A DNA stretch of 64,000 bases. Origin: an uncultured Rhodospirillales bacterium (GTDB taxonomy: Bacteria > Pseudomonadota > Alphaproteobacteria > Acetobacterales > Acetobacteraceae). The stretch lies in the NCBI GenBank assembly GCA_903835235.1, contig CAILMF010000008.1, positions 90,043-154,042 on the forward strand, read 5' to 3'. The position numbers were made by a program, and so were the translations under genes. Below the pieces are notes generated by a model, which saw only the letters and a program-made list of their open reading frames with translations, searched no databases and was not told the origin of the DNA. Shown in pieces: positions 36,841 to 45,363 of the stretch (its first letter is position 1; each line of letters starts with the position of its first letter).

Positions 36841-38838
36841 ATGCGCCGTCGACTCCTGCTCGCCCTGCCCGCCATTGCCCTGGCCGCCCCGGCCTGGGGC
36901 CAGGGCACCCCGCCCCGCCCGGCCTCCCGCCCGGCCACCGCCCCGCAGGGCGACCCGCGCGCCGCCGCCGGGCGCAACGCACTCGCCCATGCCAATGCCG
37001 GCCGCTGGCGGGAAGCCGAGGCCGCCGCCGCCCAGGCCGACCCGTTGGTGGGCAAGGTGGTGCAGTGGATCAAGCTGCAGCAGCGGGATGGCGGCACCGC
37101 CTGGGAAGTGGCCAGCTTCGTGCTGGACAACCCGGAATGGCCGGCCCAGGACCAGCTGGGCCGCCGCGCCGAGGAGATGCTGGAAACCTCGGCCGATGAT
37201 GACCTGGCGCTGCGCTTCTTCGCGCTCAGGCCACCGCGCACGCTGGACGGCTTCCAGCGCCTGGCGAATGCGCAACGCGCCGGCGGCAAGCCGCGGGAGG
37301 CCGATGCCACCCTGGCGCGTGGCTGGGTGGAGGCCGCGGCCGAGCCGGGCGCCGAGGGCGGCTACCTGGACCGCAACGGCCCGCTGCTGGCCCCGGCGCT
37401 GCACTGGCAGCGCTTCAACCGGCTGACCCTGCCGCGCGAGGCCGGCTCCGCCGCCCGGCTGCTGCCGCTGCTGCCGGAGGATCGCCGGGCCGGCGCCAGC
37501 GCCCGGCTGGCCTTTGCCGCCGACCAGGCGGATGCCGAGGCGCCCACTGGCAGGCCGGATGCCGGGCTGGCGCTGCATCGCGCCCGCTGGCTGCGCCGCC
37601 GCAACCGCGACACCGAGGCCGCCGAGGCGCTGAAGGCCGGCGAGGCCGACCAGCGCGACCTGCCGCTGCCGCTGGCCCGCCAGCTGTGGGAGGAGCGCAA
37701 CGTCCTGGCACGCAAGCTGCTGCGGCTGAACGACGTGGCCGCCGCCTATGCCGTGGCCGCCAATCACGGCCAGGCCCCGCCGGGCGAGCAGCACCAGGAA
37801 GCCGAGTTCCTGGCCGGCTACATCGCGCTGCGCCGGCTGGAGCAACCCGCCAAGGCCGCCGCCCATTTCGCCAAGCTGGCGGAGCAGAGCCGCAGCGTCA
37901 TCACCCGCGCCCGCAGCCTGTACTGGCAGGGCCGCGCCGAGGCCGCCCAGGGCCACCAGCCCAAGGCGCGCGAGCACTACCAGGCCGCCGCCGCCCTGCC
38001 GCTGGCCTTCTATGGCCAGCTGGCGGCCATGGCGCTGGGCGAGAATGGCGCCGCGCTGTCCGCCCGCATCCGCCGCGCCGCGCCGCCCGCCGCCGGCAAT
38101 GCCGAGGCCCGGGCGCTGGAGCGGCGGGAGCTGGCCCGCGTGGTGCTGCTGCTGGGCGAACTGGGCGAGACCAGGCGCACCCGCGTGTTCCTGCTGCGGC
38201 TGGAGGAGCTGACGGAAAGCCCCGGCGAGAAGGCGCTGGTGGCGCGGCTGGCGCATCGCATCGGCCGGCCGGACCACGCCATTTGGGTGACGCGGCGGGC
38301 CGGCATCGCCGGCGCCATGCTGCTGGAGGAAGGCTGGCCGACGCCCTACCAGCCGCCGGCCGATGCGCTGGACCCGGCGCTGGTGTTCAGCATCACCCGG
38401 CAGGAAAGCAACTTCGACCCCGAGGCGGTGAGCCCGAGCAATGCCCGGGGCCTGATGCAGCTGCTGCCGACCACGGCGGTGGCGGTGGCGCGAAAGCTGG
38501 GCGTGCCGCATGCGCTGCCCATGCTGACCGGCAACCCGCATCACAACATGCGCCTGGGCACCGCCTATATCGACCAGATGGTGAACCAGTTCACCGGTGC
38601 CGTGCCGTTGGCGGTGGCCGCCTACAATGCCGGGCCGGGGCGGGTGAATGAATGGGTGCAGTCCTTCGGCGACCCGCGCAGCGGCTTCATCGCCATGCTG
38701 GACTGGATGGAGCAGATCCCCTTCGGCGAAACCCGCAACTACGTGCAGCGGGTGCTGGAGAACATGGCGATCTATCGGGCGCGCGATCCCTCGCTGGCGG
38801 GCCTGGACCACCCGATGACGCAGTGGCTGGCCGAGTGA
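36841..38838 (+). CDS. slt: Soluble lytic murein transglycosylase
   Basis: This 665-residue periplasmic enzyme cleaves peptidoglycan glycan strands to 1,6-anhydromuropeptides. It has a signal peptide (RRRLLLALPAIALAAPAWG), a long alpha-superhelical region typical of Slt70 (residues about 40-480) and a C-terminal SLT domain. The catalytic Glu522 lies in SITRQESNFDPEAVSPSNARG; GLMQLLP and AVAAYNAGPGRV complete the site. It is coupled to pgpA by a GTGA overlap and divergent from dapA. Confidence 0.94.
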   Translation: MRRRLLLALPAIALAAPAWGQGTPPRPASRPATAPQGDPRAAAGRNALAHANAGRWREAEAAAAQADPLVGKVVQWIKLQQRDGGTAWEVASFVLDNPEWPAQDQLGRRAEEMLETSADDDLALRFFALRPPRTLDGFQRLANAQRAGGKPREADATLARGWVEAAAEPGAEGGYLDRNGPLLAPALHWQRFNRLTLPREAGSAARLLPLLPEDRRAGASARLAFAADQADAEAPTGRPDAGLALHRARWLRRRNRDTEAAEALKAGEADQRDLPLPLARQLWEERNVLARKLLRLNDVAAAYAVAANHGQAPPGEQHQEAEFLAGYIALRRLEQPAKAAAHFAKLAEQSRSVITRARSLYWQGRAEAAQGHQPKAREHYQAAAALPLAFYGQLAAMALGENGAALSARIRRAAPPAAGNAEARALERRELARVVLLLGELGETRRTRVFLLRLEELTESPGEKALVARLAHRIGRPDHAIWVTRRAGIAGAMLLEEGWPTPYQPPADALDPALVFSITRQESNFDPEAVSPSNARGLMQLLPTTAVAVARKLGVPHALPMLTGNPHHNMRLGTAYIDQMVNQFTGAVPLAVAAYNAGPGRVNEWVQSFGDPRSGFIAMLDWMEQIPFGETRNYVQRVLENMAIYRARDPSLAGLDHPMTQWLAE

Positions 38839-39266
38839 CGCTTTCCAAGTTCATCGCCACCTTGGCGGGCGTGGGCCTGCTGCGGCCGGCACCGGGCACC
38901 TGGGGTTCGGCGGTGGTTCTGCCCTGCACGCTGCTGGGGCCGCTGTGGTGCCTGGGGCTGGCGGCGCTGCTGACGCTGGTCGGGCTCTGGGCGGTGGCGC
39001 GGCTGCCGGAACGCGCGGAGGACCCCGGTTGGGTGGTGGTGGATGAAGGCGCCGGGCAGTTGCTGGCGCTGGCCGCGCTGGCGCCAGGCGCCGGCTGGCC
39101 CTGGGTGCTGGCGGCCTTCGGGCTGTTCCGGCTGTTCGACGTGCTGAAGCCGGGGCCGGTGGGCTGGGCCGACCAGCAGAAGGGCGCGGTCGGGGTGATG
39201 CTGGACGACGTTGTCGCCGGGGCCATGGCGGCCGGCGTGCTGGGCATGCTGCGCGGCGCGATGTGA
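38835..39266 (+). CDS. pgpA: Phosphatidylglycerophosphatase A
   Basis: PgpA dephosphorylates phosphatidylglycerophosphate to phosphatidylglycerol at the inner membrane. The 143-residue protein starts at a GTG within the slt stop (GTGA). Family motifs are PAPGTWGSAV, WVVVDEGAGQLLAL with the catalytic acidic residues, and FRLFDVLKPGPVGWAD near the end of the active site. Hydrophobic helices fill the rest. Confidence 0.94.
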   Translation: MTLSKFIATLAGVGLLRPAPGTWGSAVVLPCTLLGPLWCLGLAALLTLVGLWAVARLPERAEDPGWVVVDEGAGQLLALAALAPGAGWPWVLAAFGLFRLFDVLKPGPVGWADQQKGAVGVMLDDVVAGAMAAGVLGMLRGAM

Positions 39267-39358
39267 ATCCGGGCGACGACGTGCCGAGCGCCGCCGCCGG
39301 CGGCACCCTTCGGCCGGGCCTGCCCGGGCGGCGCCGGGTATGGCCCTGGTGCCGCGCG

Positions 39359-40123
39359 CTACAGCAGCCCGCGCGTGATCCCGCCATCCACCGCGATGGA
39401 CTGCCCGACGACATAGGCGCTGCGCGGTGAGCACAGGAAACCCGCGACATCGGCCACTTCCTCGGCGCTGGCGAAGCGGCCCAGCGGGATATCCTTGGCG
39501 AAGCGCGCCAGCACCGTCTCCGGCGCCACGCCTTCCTCCTTCGCCAGCTTGGCGGCGCGTTCGGTCCACAGGCGCGTCACGGTGCGGCCGGGCTGCACGG
39601 CGTTGACGCGGATGCCTTCGCCGATCAGCTCCGCGCTCAGCGTTTTTACGAGTGCCACATGGCCGGCCTTGTGAACGTTGCTGACGATCTGCTCGGCATA
39701 GGGCATGCGGGCGCTGGCGGCGCCGAACAGCACCACGCGCGAACCCGGCGCCCGGCGTAGCGCGGGCAGGAAGCCGCGCACCAGGCGCACCGTGGCCAGG
39801 ATGTTGAACTCCCAATTGCGCTGCCAGTCGGCATCGGTCAGCGCCTCGAAGCTGCTGCGCTGGCTGCCGCCGACGGCCATGACCAGGATGTCCAGCGGGC
39901 GGGTCCAGCCGGCCACCAGGGCGGCCACGGCAGCGGCGTCGGTGGCGTCGCAGGGCATGGCGGTGGCGCCGAATTCCGCGGCCTTGGCCGCCAGCGCGGT
40001 GGCATCGCGGGAGACGACCGTCACCGCCGCGCCCTCGGCCGCCAGCAGCCGGGCGGTGGCCAGGCCAATGCCGTCGCTGGCGCCGACGACCAATGCCTGG
40101 TCGCCCTTGATCCGCAGGTCCAT
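39359..40123 (-). CDS. SDR-family oxidoreductase lacking the canonical tyrosine
   Basis: The 254-residue protein has the SDR cofactor motif GASDGIG (14-20), an NAG-like segment (AVGGS near 83-87), a Ser in FGAASAR (S137) and the C-terminal cofactor loop ELIGEGIRVNAVQPGRTVT. The usual YxxxK is not present: the lysine K152 is preceded at -4 by Ser148 (IVSNVHKAG). Some SDR groups with SN in this place are known, and their chemistry differs or is unproven. It is a single gene, convergent with pgpA and divergent from cinA. Confidence 0.85.
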   Translation of the reverse strand: MDLRIKGDQALVVGASDGIGLATARLLAAEGAAVTVVSRDATALAAKAAEFGATAMPCDATDAAAVAALVAGWTRPLDILVMAVGGSQRSSFEALTDADWQRNWEFNILATVRLVRGFLPALRRAPGSRVVLFGAASARMPYAEQIVSNVHKAGHVALVKTLSAELIGEGIRVNAVQPGRTVTRLWTERAAKLAKEEGVAPETVLARFAKDIPLGRFASAEEVADVAGFLCSPRSAYVVGQSIAVDGGITRGLL

Positions 40124-40162
40124 CACTTCCCTCCCCTTGATTGCCGCCCTACGCTTTAGCGC

Positions 40163-40663
40163 ATGAGCATGCTCCCCGCCGAGACCCTGGCCGAGGCCGC
40201 CGAACTCCTGAAACTGCTGGACGCGAGGGGGTTGACCCTGGCGACGGCGGAAAGCTGTACCGGTGGGCTGATCGCCGCGGCGCTGACCGCCATCGCCGGC
40301 TCCTCCAGCGTGGTGATGTGCGGCTTCGTCACCTACTCGAACCAGGCCAAGCAGCGGATGCTGGGCGTGCCCTACAGCGTGCTGGAAGGCTATGGCGCGG
40401 TCAGCGACAGCACGGCGAGGCGCATGGCCGAGGGTGCGCGGCGCGAGGGCCAGGTGGATGTGGCCGTGAGTTGCACCGGCATCGCCGGGCCGGGCGGCGC
40501 CACGCCGGGCAAGCCGGTGGGGCTGGTGCACCTGGCGGTGGCGACGGCTGCCGGCACCCATGCGGTGCGCTGCGTCTTCCCGGGAGACCGGGAAGCGGTG
40601 CGCGCGGCGACGGTGGCGGAGGCGTTCCGACTGGTGCGGGAAGCCGCTGCTACTGCGGCGTAA
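40163..40663 (+). CDS. pncC: CinA-family nicotinamide-nucleotide amidohydrolase (PncC)
   Basis: PncC deamidates nicotinamide mononucleotide to nicotinate mononucleotide in NAD recycling. The 166-residue protein is the C-terminal CinA domain alone, with the signature LATAESCTGGLIAAALTAIAGSS, GFVTYSNQAKQRMLGV and SCTGIAGPGGATPGKPVGLV. Its last 14 bases overlap the end of the convergent TctC gene. Confidence 0.93.
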   Translation: MSMLPAETLAEAAELLKLLDARGLTLATAESCTGGLIAAALTAIAGSSSVVMCGFVTYSNQAKQRMLGVPYSVLEGYGAVSDSTARRMAEGARREGQVDVAVSCTGIAGPGGATPGKPVGLVHLAVATAAGTHAVRCVFPGDREAVRAATVAEAFRLVREAAATAA

Positions 40664-41609
40664 TCCCCGCCTTCGCCGCCACGTCCCGCCAACTCGCGGT
40701 CTCGGCGGCGATCAGCGCGCCGAAGGCGTCCGGCGTCAGCCCGCCTGGGGTGGCGCCCTGCCCGGCCAGGAAGCTCTGCATCGCCGGCATGGCCAGCGCC
40801 TGCACCACGGCCTGCTGGATGCGCAGCACCACCGCATCGGGCGTGCCCCGGGGCGCCGCCAGGCCGACCCAATTCACCATGTTGAAACCGGCCACGCCGG
40901 CCTGCTGGAACAGCGGCACCTCGGGCACCGCGGCAGAGCGTTCCGTGCCGCAGACCGCCAACGCGCGGATGGTGCCGGCCTTCAGGTTGGCCATGGCGGA
41001 AGGCAGGCTGCCCATCACCATCTCCACCGTGCCGTTCAGCAGGTTCAGCGTGGCCTCGCCGGCGCCCTTGAAGGGAATGTGGAACAGCTCCACCCCGGCG
41101 GCCTGCTGGAAGGCCTCGGCGGCGAAATGCAAGGAGGAGCCGACGCCGCCGGTGCCGTAATTCACCACGCCGGGCTTGGCCTTCGCCTCGGCCACCAGGT
41201 CGGCCAGGGTCCGGAAGCGGCTGCTGGCCTTCACCGTCAGCACCACGGGGGCGAAGTTGCAGACCGTGACCGGCACCAGGTCGCGCGCATGGTCGAAGGG
41301 CAGCCGGGCGAAGACGTAGGGCAGCATGGCGTAGCTGTTGTCGTTGCCCAGCAGCGTGTAGCCGTCCGGCGCGGCGCGGGCCACCTCGGCGGTGCCGATG
41401 GTGCCGCTGCCGCCGGCCTTGTTCTCCACCACGCACTGGGTGCCCAGGATGGGGCCGATGGCTTCCGCCACCTTGCGCGTCACCACGTCGGTTGCGCCGC
41501 CGGGCGGGTAGGAGACGATGATGCGGATGGTGCGGGACGGCCACGCCTGGGCATGCGCGGCGCCGGCCAGGAAGGGCAGCGCCAGGGCGGCGCGGCGAGA
41601 AAGCGGCAT
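40650..41609 (-). CDS. TctC/Bug solute-binding protein, orphan
   Basis: This 319-residue periplasmic receptor has the signal SRRAALALPFLAGAAHAQ and the motifs IIVSYPPGGATDVVTRKV, ENKAGGSGTIGTAE, HIPFKGAGEA and MGSLPSAMANL. It is unlinked to other transport genes. The start at 41609 is chosen for the signal peptide and the GGAAACGCCCC leader, which recalls those in the 2.5-7.6 kb array. Its pocket loop GGSGTIG differs from the GAGGN form of the array, so another ligand is likely. Confidence 0.9.
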   Translation of the reverse strand: MPLSRRAALALPFLAGAAHAQAWPSRTIRIIVSYPPGGATDVVTRKVAEAIGPILGTQCVVENKAGGSGTIGTAEVARAAPDGYTLLGNDNSYAMLPYVFARLPFDHARDLVPVTVCNFAPVVLTVKASSRFRTLADLVAEAKAKPGVVNYGTGGVGSSLHFAAEAFQQAAGVELFHIPFKGAGEATLNLLNGTVEMVMGSLPSAMANLKAGTIRALAVCGTERSAAVPEVPLFQQAGVAGFNMVNWVGLAAPRGTPDAVVLRIQQAVVQALAMPAMQSFLAGQGATPGGLTPDAFGALIAAETASWRDVAAKAGITPQ

Positions 41610-41639
41610 GGGGCGTTTCCGGTTTTGTTGCCGCCAGCC

Positions 41640-41740
41640 TAGGGCAATAGGCGTTCGGATGGAATCAGCTGAACGCAGTACTTGCCTTGGCTTCAATGGC
41701 TTCCAGAGCATGAGCCGCGTCCAGGCCAATGCAGCGTGCT
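41640..41740. repeat. Possible degenerate alphaproteobacterial intergenic element
   Basis: The 153-bp gap between yraN and the TctC gene holds GTTCGGATGGAATCAGCTGAAC (a loose inverted repeat GTTCxG/CxGAAC) followed by AATGGCTTCCAGAGCATG. It reminds me of common alphaproteobacterial intergenic elements with TTCGGAT-GGAATCA and AGAGCATG blocks. This is a memory-based resemblance only. No gene is seen here. Confidence 0.3.
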
Positions 41741-41762
41741 GTAGCGCGGGCGGCGCCTGCCG

Positions 41763-42149
41763 TCAGTCGCCCAGCCGGAAGGCATCGGCAATCCGGCGCA
41801 CCGTGCCGTCCACCGCCACCAGCAGCACGTCGAACCGCATGCCCGCCGCGCCATGGCCGGGGTTCTCGGCCAGCCAGCATTCGGCCGCCGCCAGCAGCCG
41901 GGCGCGTTGCGGCGCGCGCAGGGCGTGGGCGGCCTCGGTAAGGCTTGGGCGGGCCTTGACCTCAATGAAGGCCAGCAGCCCCTCGCGTTCCGCCACCAGG
42001 TCCAGTTCGCCGGCGGGGGTGCGGGCGCGGCGGGCAAGTACCTGCCAGCCCTCCCGAGCCAGGGCGGCAACGGCCGCGTCCTCCGCCTGCACGCCCCGCA
42101 CCTGCGCCCGGCCGCCGCGCCGGGCGCGCCCGCTGTCAGGCGGCGGCAA
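41763..42149 (-). CDS. UPF0102 (YraN) endonuclease-like protein
   Basis: This 128-residue protein belongs to the YraN family, which has a Holliday-junction-resolvase-like nuclease fold of unproven function. The signature AGELDLVAEREGLLAFIEVKAR (acidic residues D and E-x-K) is intact. It appears to start at a TTG at 42149, inside the end of the threonine aldolase gene (14-bp overlap). A later GTG within the first 25 codons is possible. In many genomes YraN neighbours RNase or lipoprotein genes; here its partner is the aldolase. Confidence 0.85.
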   Translation of the reverse strand: MPPPDSGRARRGGRAQVRGVQAEDAAVAALAREGWQVLARRARTPAGELDLVAEREGLLAFIEVKARPSLTEAAHALRAPQRARLLAAAECWLAENPGHGAAGMRFDVLLVAVDGTVRRIADAFRLGD

Positions 42150-43203
42150 GCGCCTGCCGGATGGCGCCGACCGCGTCCTCCACCATGGGCGCGGTCACGT
42201 CCAGGTGCAGGCAGGCGCGCACGCGGTTGCCCATGCCGCTGACCCAGATGCCCTGCATCGCCAGCTTTTCCTGCAGGCGCGGCACGGTCATGCCGGCACC
42301 GCTGATGTCGAAGAACACCAGGTTGGTCTCCGGCTCCTCCACCGTCACGCCCTGGATCTGCCGCAGCCCACGGGCCAGCGACTTGGCGTTGGTGTGGTCG
42401 TCGGCCAGGCGCTCCACGTTATGGTCCAGCGAATACAGGCAGGCGGCGGCGACGATGCCGCCCTGGCGCATGCTGCCGCCCAGCCGCTGCTTCCAGCGCC
42501 AGGCCTGGCCGATGAACTCGCGGCTGCCGCACAGCACGGCGCCGAGCGGCGCGCCGAGGCCCTTGGTGAAGTCCAGCCAGACGCTGTCCATGCTGGCGGT
42601 CATCTCACTGGCAGAAATGCCGGCGGCGACGCAGGCATTCATCAGCCGGGCGCCGTCCATGTGGGTGGACCAGCCTTCGTTGTGGGCAACCGCGGCCACG
42701 GCGTTCAGCTGCTCCAGCGGCCAGACCGCGCCGCCACCGAAATTCGCGGTCTGCTCCACCTCCAGCAGGGCCTGCGGCGGGGCGTAGCGGGTGCGCGGGC
42801 GGATCGCGGCGCGCAGCGTCTCCGGCGTGAACATGCCGCGCTCGCCCTCAAGCCCGGTCAGCATGGCGCCGGCAAAGGCGCAGTGGCCGCCACCTTCTGA
42901 CGTGATGATATGGCTGTGCTTGTGGGCAATCACCTCGTCGCCCGGGCGGCAATGGGTGAGGATGGCCACCACGTTGCACATGGTGCCGCTGGGCAGGAAG
43001 ATCGCGGCTTCCTTGCCCATCAGCGCGGCCATGCGGTCGCACAGCGCGTGCACGGTGGGGTCGTCGCCATGCTGCTCGTCGCCGACCTCGGCGCTGAACA
43101 TCGCGTCCTTCATCGCCGCCGTCGGCTTGGTCTGCGTATCCGAATACAGGTTGATCCGCGCGGGCGGCGCACCGGCGGGCGGGCGGGGCGGGGCGTGGTC
43201 CAT
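42136..43203 (-). CDS. ltaE: Low-specificity threonine aldolase family
   Basis: This 355-residue PLP enzyme of fold-type I cleaves threonine or allo-threonine (or other beta-hydroxy amino acids) to glycine and an aldehyde. The Schiff-base lysine is K214 in WLDFTKGLGAPLG; other motifs are DTQTKPTAAM, FLPSGTMCNVVAI, HSHIITSEGGG, THMDGARLMNA and NLVFFDI. DFTKG is somewhat unlike the SLSKG of classical LtaE, so the substrate may be a beta-hydroxyaspartate-like compound. A Pro-rich lead peptide precedes the core. Confidence 0.85.
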   Translation of the reverse strand: MDHAPPRPPAGAPPARINLYSDTQTKPTAAMKDAMFSAEVGDEQHGDDPTVHALCDRMAALMGKEAAIFLPSGTMCNVVAILTHCRPGDEVIAHKHSHIITSEGGGHCAFAGAMLTGLEGERGMFTPETLRAAIRPRTRYAPPQALLEVEQTANFGGGAVWPLEQLNAVAAVAHNEGWSTHMDGARLMNACVAAGISASEMTASMDSVWLDFTKGLGAPLGAVLCGSREFIGQAWRWKQRLGGSMRQGGIVAAACLYSLDHNVERLADDHTNAKSLARGLRQIQGVTVEEPETNLVFFDISGAGMTVPRLQEKLAMQGIWVSGMGNRVRACLHLDVTAPMVEDAVGAIRQALAAA

Positions 43204-43340
43204 GGCGGTGTCTCCTGGTGGTACGGCCGCGCATGCTGCCAGCGGCGCCGGGGGTTGGAAAGCGCCACCGCGGCGCGCTTGCAAAGCCACCGGGGAAACC
43301 GGCACAACGCCTCCAAACCGAACCGGGACGGAGTGGGGCG

Positions 43341-43910
43341 ATGACAGGACACGGACATGGCGGCGGGCATGAGGGCGGCGACAAGCGGATCGCGCTGCTG
43401 ATCAGCATCCTCGCCCTCTTCCTTGCGGTTGCCGAGACCGGGGCGAAGTCGGCGCAGACCGACGCGCTGTCGCGCAACGTCGAGGCCGCCAATTACTGGG
43501 CCTTCTTCCAGGCCCGCACCATCCGGCAGACCGTGGTCAATTCAGTGGCCGACCTGGCGGAGCTGGACAAGTCCGTGGCGCGGGACGAGGCCACCCGCCA
43601 GACCATCACCCGCCAGCAGGAAGCCTGGCGCAACAGCGCCCGGCGCTGGGAAAGCGAGCCCGAGACCGGCGAGGGCCGCCGCGAGCTGGCAGCCCGCGCC
43701 CAGGCCGCCGAAGCCAAGCGCGAGAAGTCGCTGAGCGCGTATCACCTGTTCGAATACAGCTCGGCGGCGTTCCAGGTGGCGATCGTGCTGGCCAGCGCCA
43801 GCATCGTTACCGGCGTGGCGGCGTTGGCGCTGGGCGGCGGCGCGCTGGGCGTGGTCGGGCTGCTGCTGGGCATGATCGCGGTGATGGCACCGCAGGCGCT
43901 GCACCTGTAG
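43341..43910 (+). CDS. DUF4337-like membrane protein
   Basis: This 189-residue protein resembles the DUF4337 group: a His/Gly-rich N-terminus, one helix (KRIALLISILALFLAVAETG) at about 16-35, a central coiled-coil-like stretch with the typical SRNVEAANYWAFFQARTIRQT, then two C-terminal helices (AFQVAIVLASASIVTGVAALALGGG, VVGLLLGMIAVMAP). It has no known function. It is a lone plus-strand gene divergent from the aldolase. Confidence 0.8.
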   Translation: MTGHGHGGGHEGGDKRIALLISILALFLAVAETGAKSAQTDALSRNVEAANYWAFFQARTIRQTVVNSVADLAELDKSVARDEATRQTITRQQEAWRNSARRWESEPETGEGRRELAARAQAAEAKREKSLSAYHLFEYSSAAFQVAIVLASASIVTGVAALALGGGALGVVGLLLGMIAVMAPQALHL

Positions 43911-43929
43911 CGCCGGGCGGCGGTGGCCG

Positions 43930-43951
43930 GGCGGGGTGGCGCCTCCCCGCC
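43930..43951. terminator. Hairpin between DUF4337 gene and COQ10-like gene
   Basis: A 7-bp stem GGCGGGG/CCCCGCC with an 8-nt loop lies between the two convergent stops and is followed on the plus strand by TGTTC. It probably serves both transcripts. Confidence 0.5.
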
Positions 43952-43954
43952 TGT

Positions 43955-44425
43955 TCAGCTGGTCGGCGCGGTGGCGGGACTGCCCAGCGGTTCGCCCCGA
44001 CCGTAAAGCTGCATCGCCCGGCGCTCGAAGGCGCGGACCATCATGCGCACCGCCTCGTTGAAGACGGTGCCGATGACCGCCTGCAACAGCCGGCTGTTGA
44101 ACTCGAAATCGACGAAGAACTCGACCTCGCAGCCCTGCGGCGTGGCGGTGAAGCGCCAGTGGTTGTTCAGGTATTTGAACGGCCCGTTCAGGTAGCGCAC
44201 ATGCACATGGCCGGGGCGTTCCAGCGTGACATTGCTGCGGAAGCTCTCGCGGAACAGCTTGAAGCCGATGGTGAGGTCGGCCACCAGTTCCTGCGGCGTG
44301 GCCGAGACGATGCGCGCCCCGACGCACCAGGGCAGGAATTCCGGGTAGCGCTTCACATCCGCCACCAGGTCGAACATCTGCTCCGGCGTGTAGCGCAGTC
44401 GGCGCTTTTCCGCGTGCGTGGGCAT
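43955..44425 (-). CDS. COQ10/RatA-like START-domain protein
   Basis: The 156-residue protein has the polyketide-cyclase/START fold of the ubiquinone-binding Coq10 and toxin RatA family: YTPEQMFDLVADVKRYPEFLPWC near 12-34 and NNHWRFTATPQGCEVEFFVDFEF near 86-108. In proteobacteria with ubiquinone it probably helps quinone delivery to the respiratory chain. RatA-type ribosome association is the alternative name only. It starts inside the lipA stop (TAATG), so it is coupled to lipoate synthesis. Confidence 0.88.
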   Translation of the reverse strand: MPTHAEKRRLRYTPEQMFDLVADVKRYPEFLPWCVGARIVSATPQELVADLTIGFKLFRESFRSNVTLERPGHVHVRYLNGPFKYLNNHWRFTATPQGCEVEFFVDFEFNSRLLQAVIGTVFNEAVRMMVRAFERRAMQLYGRGEPLGSPATAPTS

Positions 44426-45360
44426 TACAGCCGGGCGAGCCTGGCCGCCTTCAGCGCGGCGAAGTCCTGGTCGGCGTGGTAGCTGCTGCGGGTCAGTGGC
44501 GTGGCGGAAACCAGCAGGAAGCCCTTGGCGCGGGCCATGCCGGCCAGGTCGTCGAAGGCCTCCGGCTCCCAGAAGCGGGCGACGGCGGCGTGCTTGACCG
44601 TGGGTTGCAGGTATTGGCCGATGGTCAGGAAATCCACCTCCGCCATGCGCAGGTCATCCATCACCTGGCCGATCTCGGCGCGTTCCTCGCCCAGGCCGAC
44701 CATCAGGCCGGACTTGGTGAAGATGGTGGGGTCCAACTGCTTCACCCGGTCCAGCAGGCGCAGGCTTTGATAGTAGCGCGCGCCGGGGCGGATGCTGGGG
44801 TACAGCCGCGGCACCGTTTCCAGATTGTGGTTGAACACGTCCGGGCGGGCCTCGGCCACCACCTCCAGCGCGCCGTCCTTGCGCAGGAAGTCCGGCGTCA
44901 GCACCTCGATGGTCGTCTCCGGCGCCGCCGCCCGGATGGCGCGGATGGTCTGCGCGAAGTGCAGCGCGCCGCCATCCTTCAGGTCGTCGCGGTCGACCGA
45001 GGTGACCACGACGTGGCGCAGGCCCAGCTTGGCCACGGCATCGGCCACGCGCTGCGGCTCGTCCGTCTCCAGCGCCTTCGGCATGCCGGTGGCGACGTTG
45101 CAGAAGCTGCAGGCCCGGGTGCAGGTCTCGCCCATGATCATCATGGTGGCGTGGCGCTGCGACCAGCATTCGCCGATGTTGGGGCAGGCGGCTTCCTCGC
45201 AGACCGTGGTCAGCCGGTTCTCCCGCATCAGCTCCCGCGTCTCATGGTAGATCGGGTGCGTCGGCGCCTTCACCCGGATCCAGGCGGGCTTCCGCTGGAT
45301 CGGGTTGTCCGGCCGATGCGCCTTCTCAGGGTGCCGTATCTCGATGCGGGTCGTGACCAT
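44425..45360 (-). CDS. lipA: Lipoyl synthase
   Basis: LipA inserts two sulfurs into octanoyl groups on E2 and related lipoyl domains. The 311-residue radical-SAM protein holds both clusters: the SAM cluster CxxxCxxC at C80, C84 and C87 ([11 protein letters not shown]) and the auxiliary cluster cysteines C54, C59 and C65. The C-terminal SSYHAD supplies the auxiliary serine ligand. It sits three bases after lpd, at the end of the pyruvate dehydrogenase operon whose lipoyl domains it modifies. Confidence 0.97.
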   Translation of the reverse strand: MVTTRIEIRHPEKAHRPDNPIQRKPAWIRVKAPTHPIYHETRELMRENRLTTVCEEAACPNIGECWSQRHATMMIMGETCTRACSFCNVATGMPKALETDEPQRVADAVAKLGLRHVVVTSVDRDDLKDGGALHFAQTIRAIRAAAPETTIEVLTPDFLRKDGALEVVAEARPDVFNHNLETVPRLYPSIRPGARYYQSLRLLDRVKQLDPTIFTKSGLMVGLGEERAEIGQVMDDLRMAEVDFLTIGQYLQPTVKHAAVARFWEPEAFDDLAGMARAKGFLLVSATPLTRSSYHADQDFAALKAARLARL

Positions 45361-45363
45361 GGG

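Noticed and set aside
34491..37199. Long plus-strand frames through the minisatellite, smpB and dapA
   Set aside because: They are antisense of real genes plus repeat; the 25-bp period would shift the frame at each unit.
41665..41880. A 71-codon minus-strand frame next to yraN
   Set aside because: It overlaps yraN out of frame and has no ribosome site or recognisable motif.
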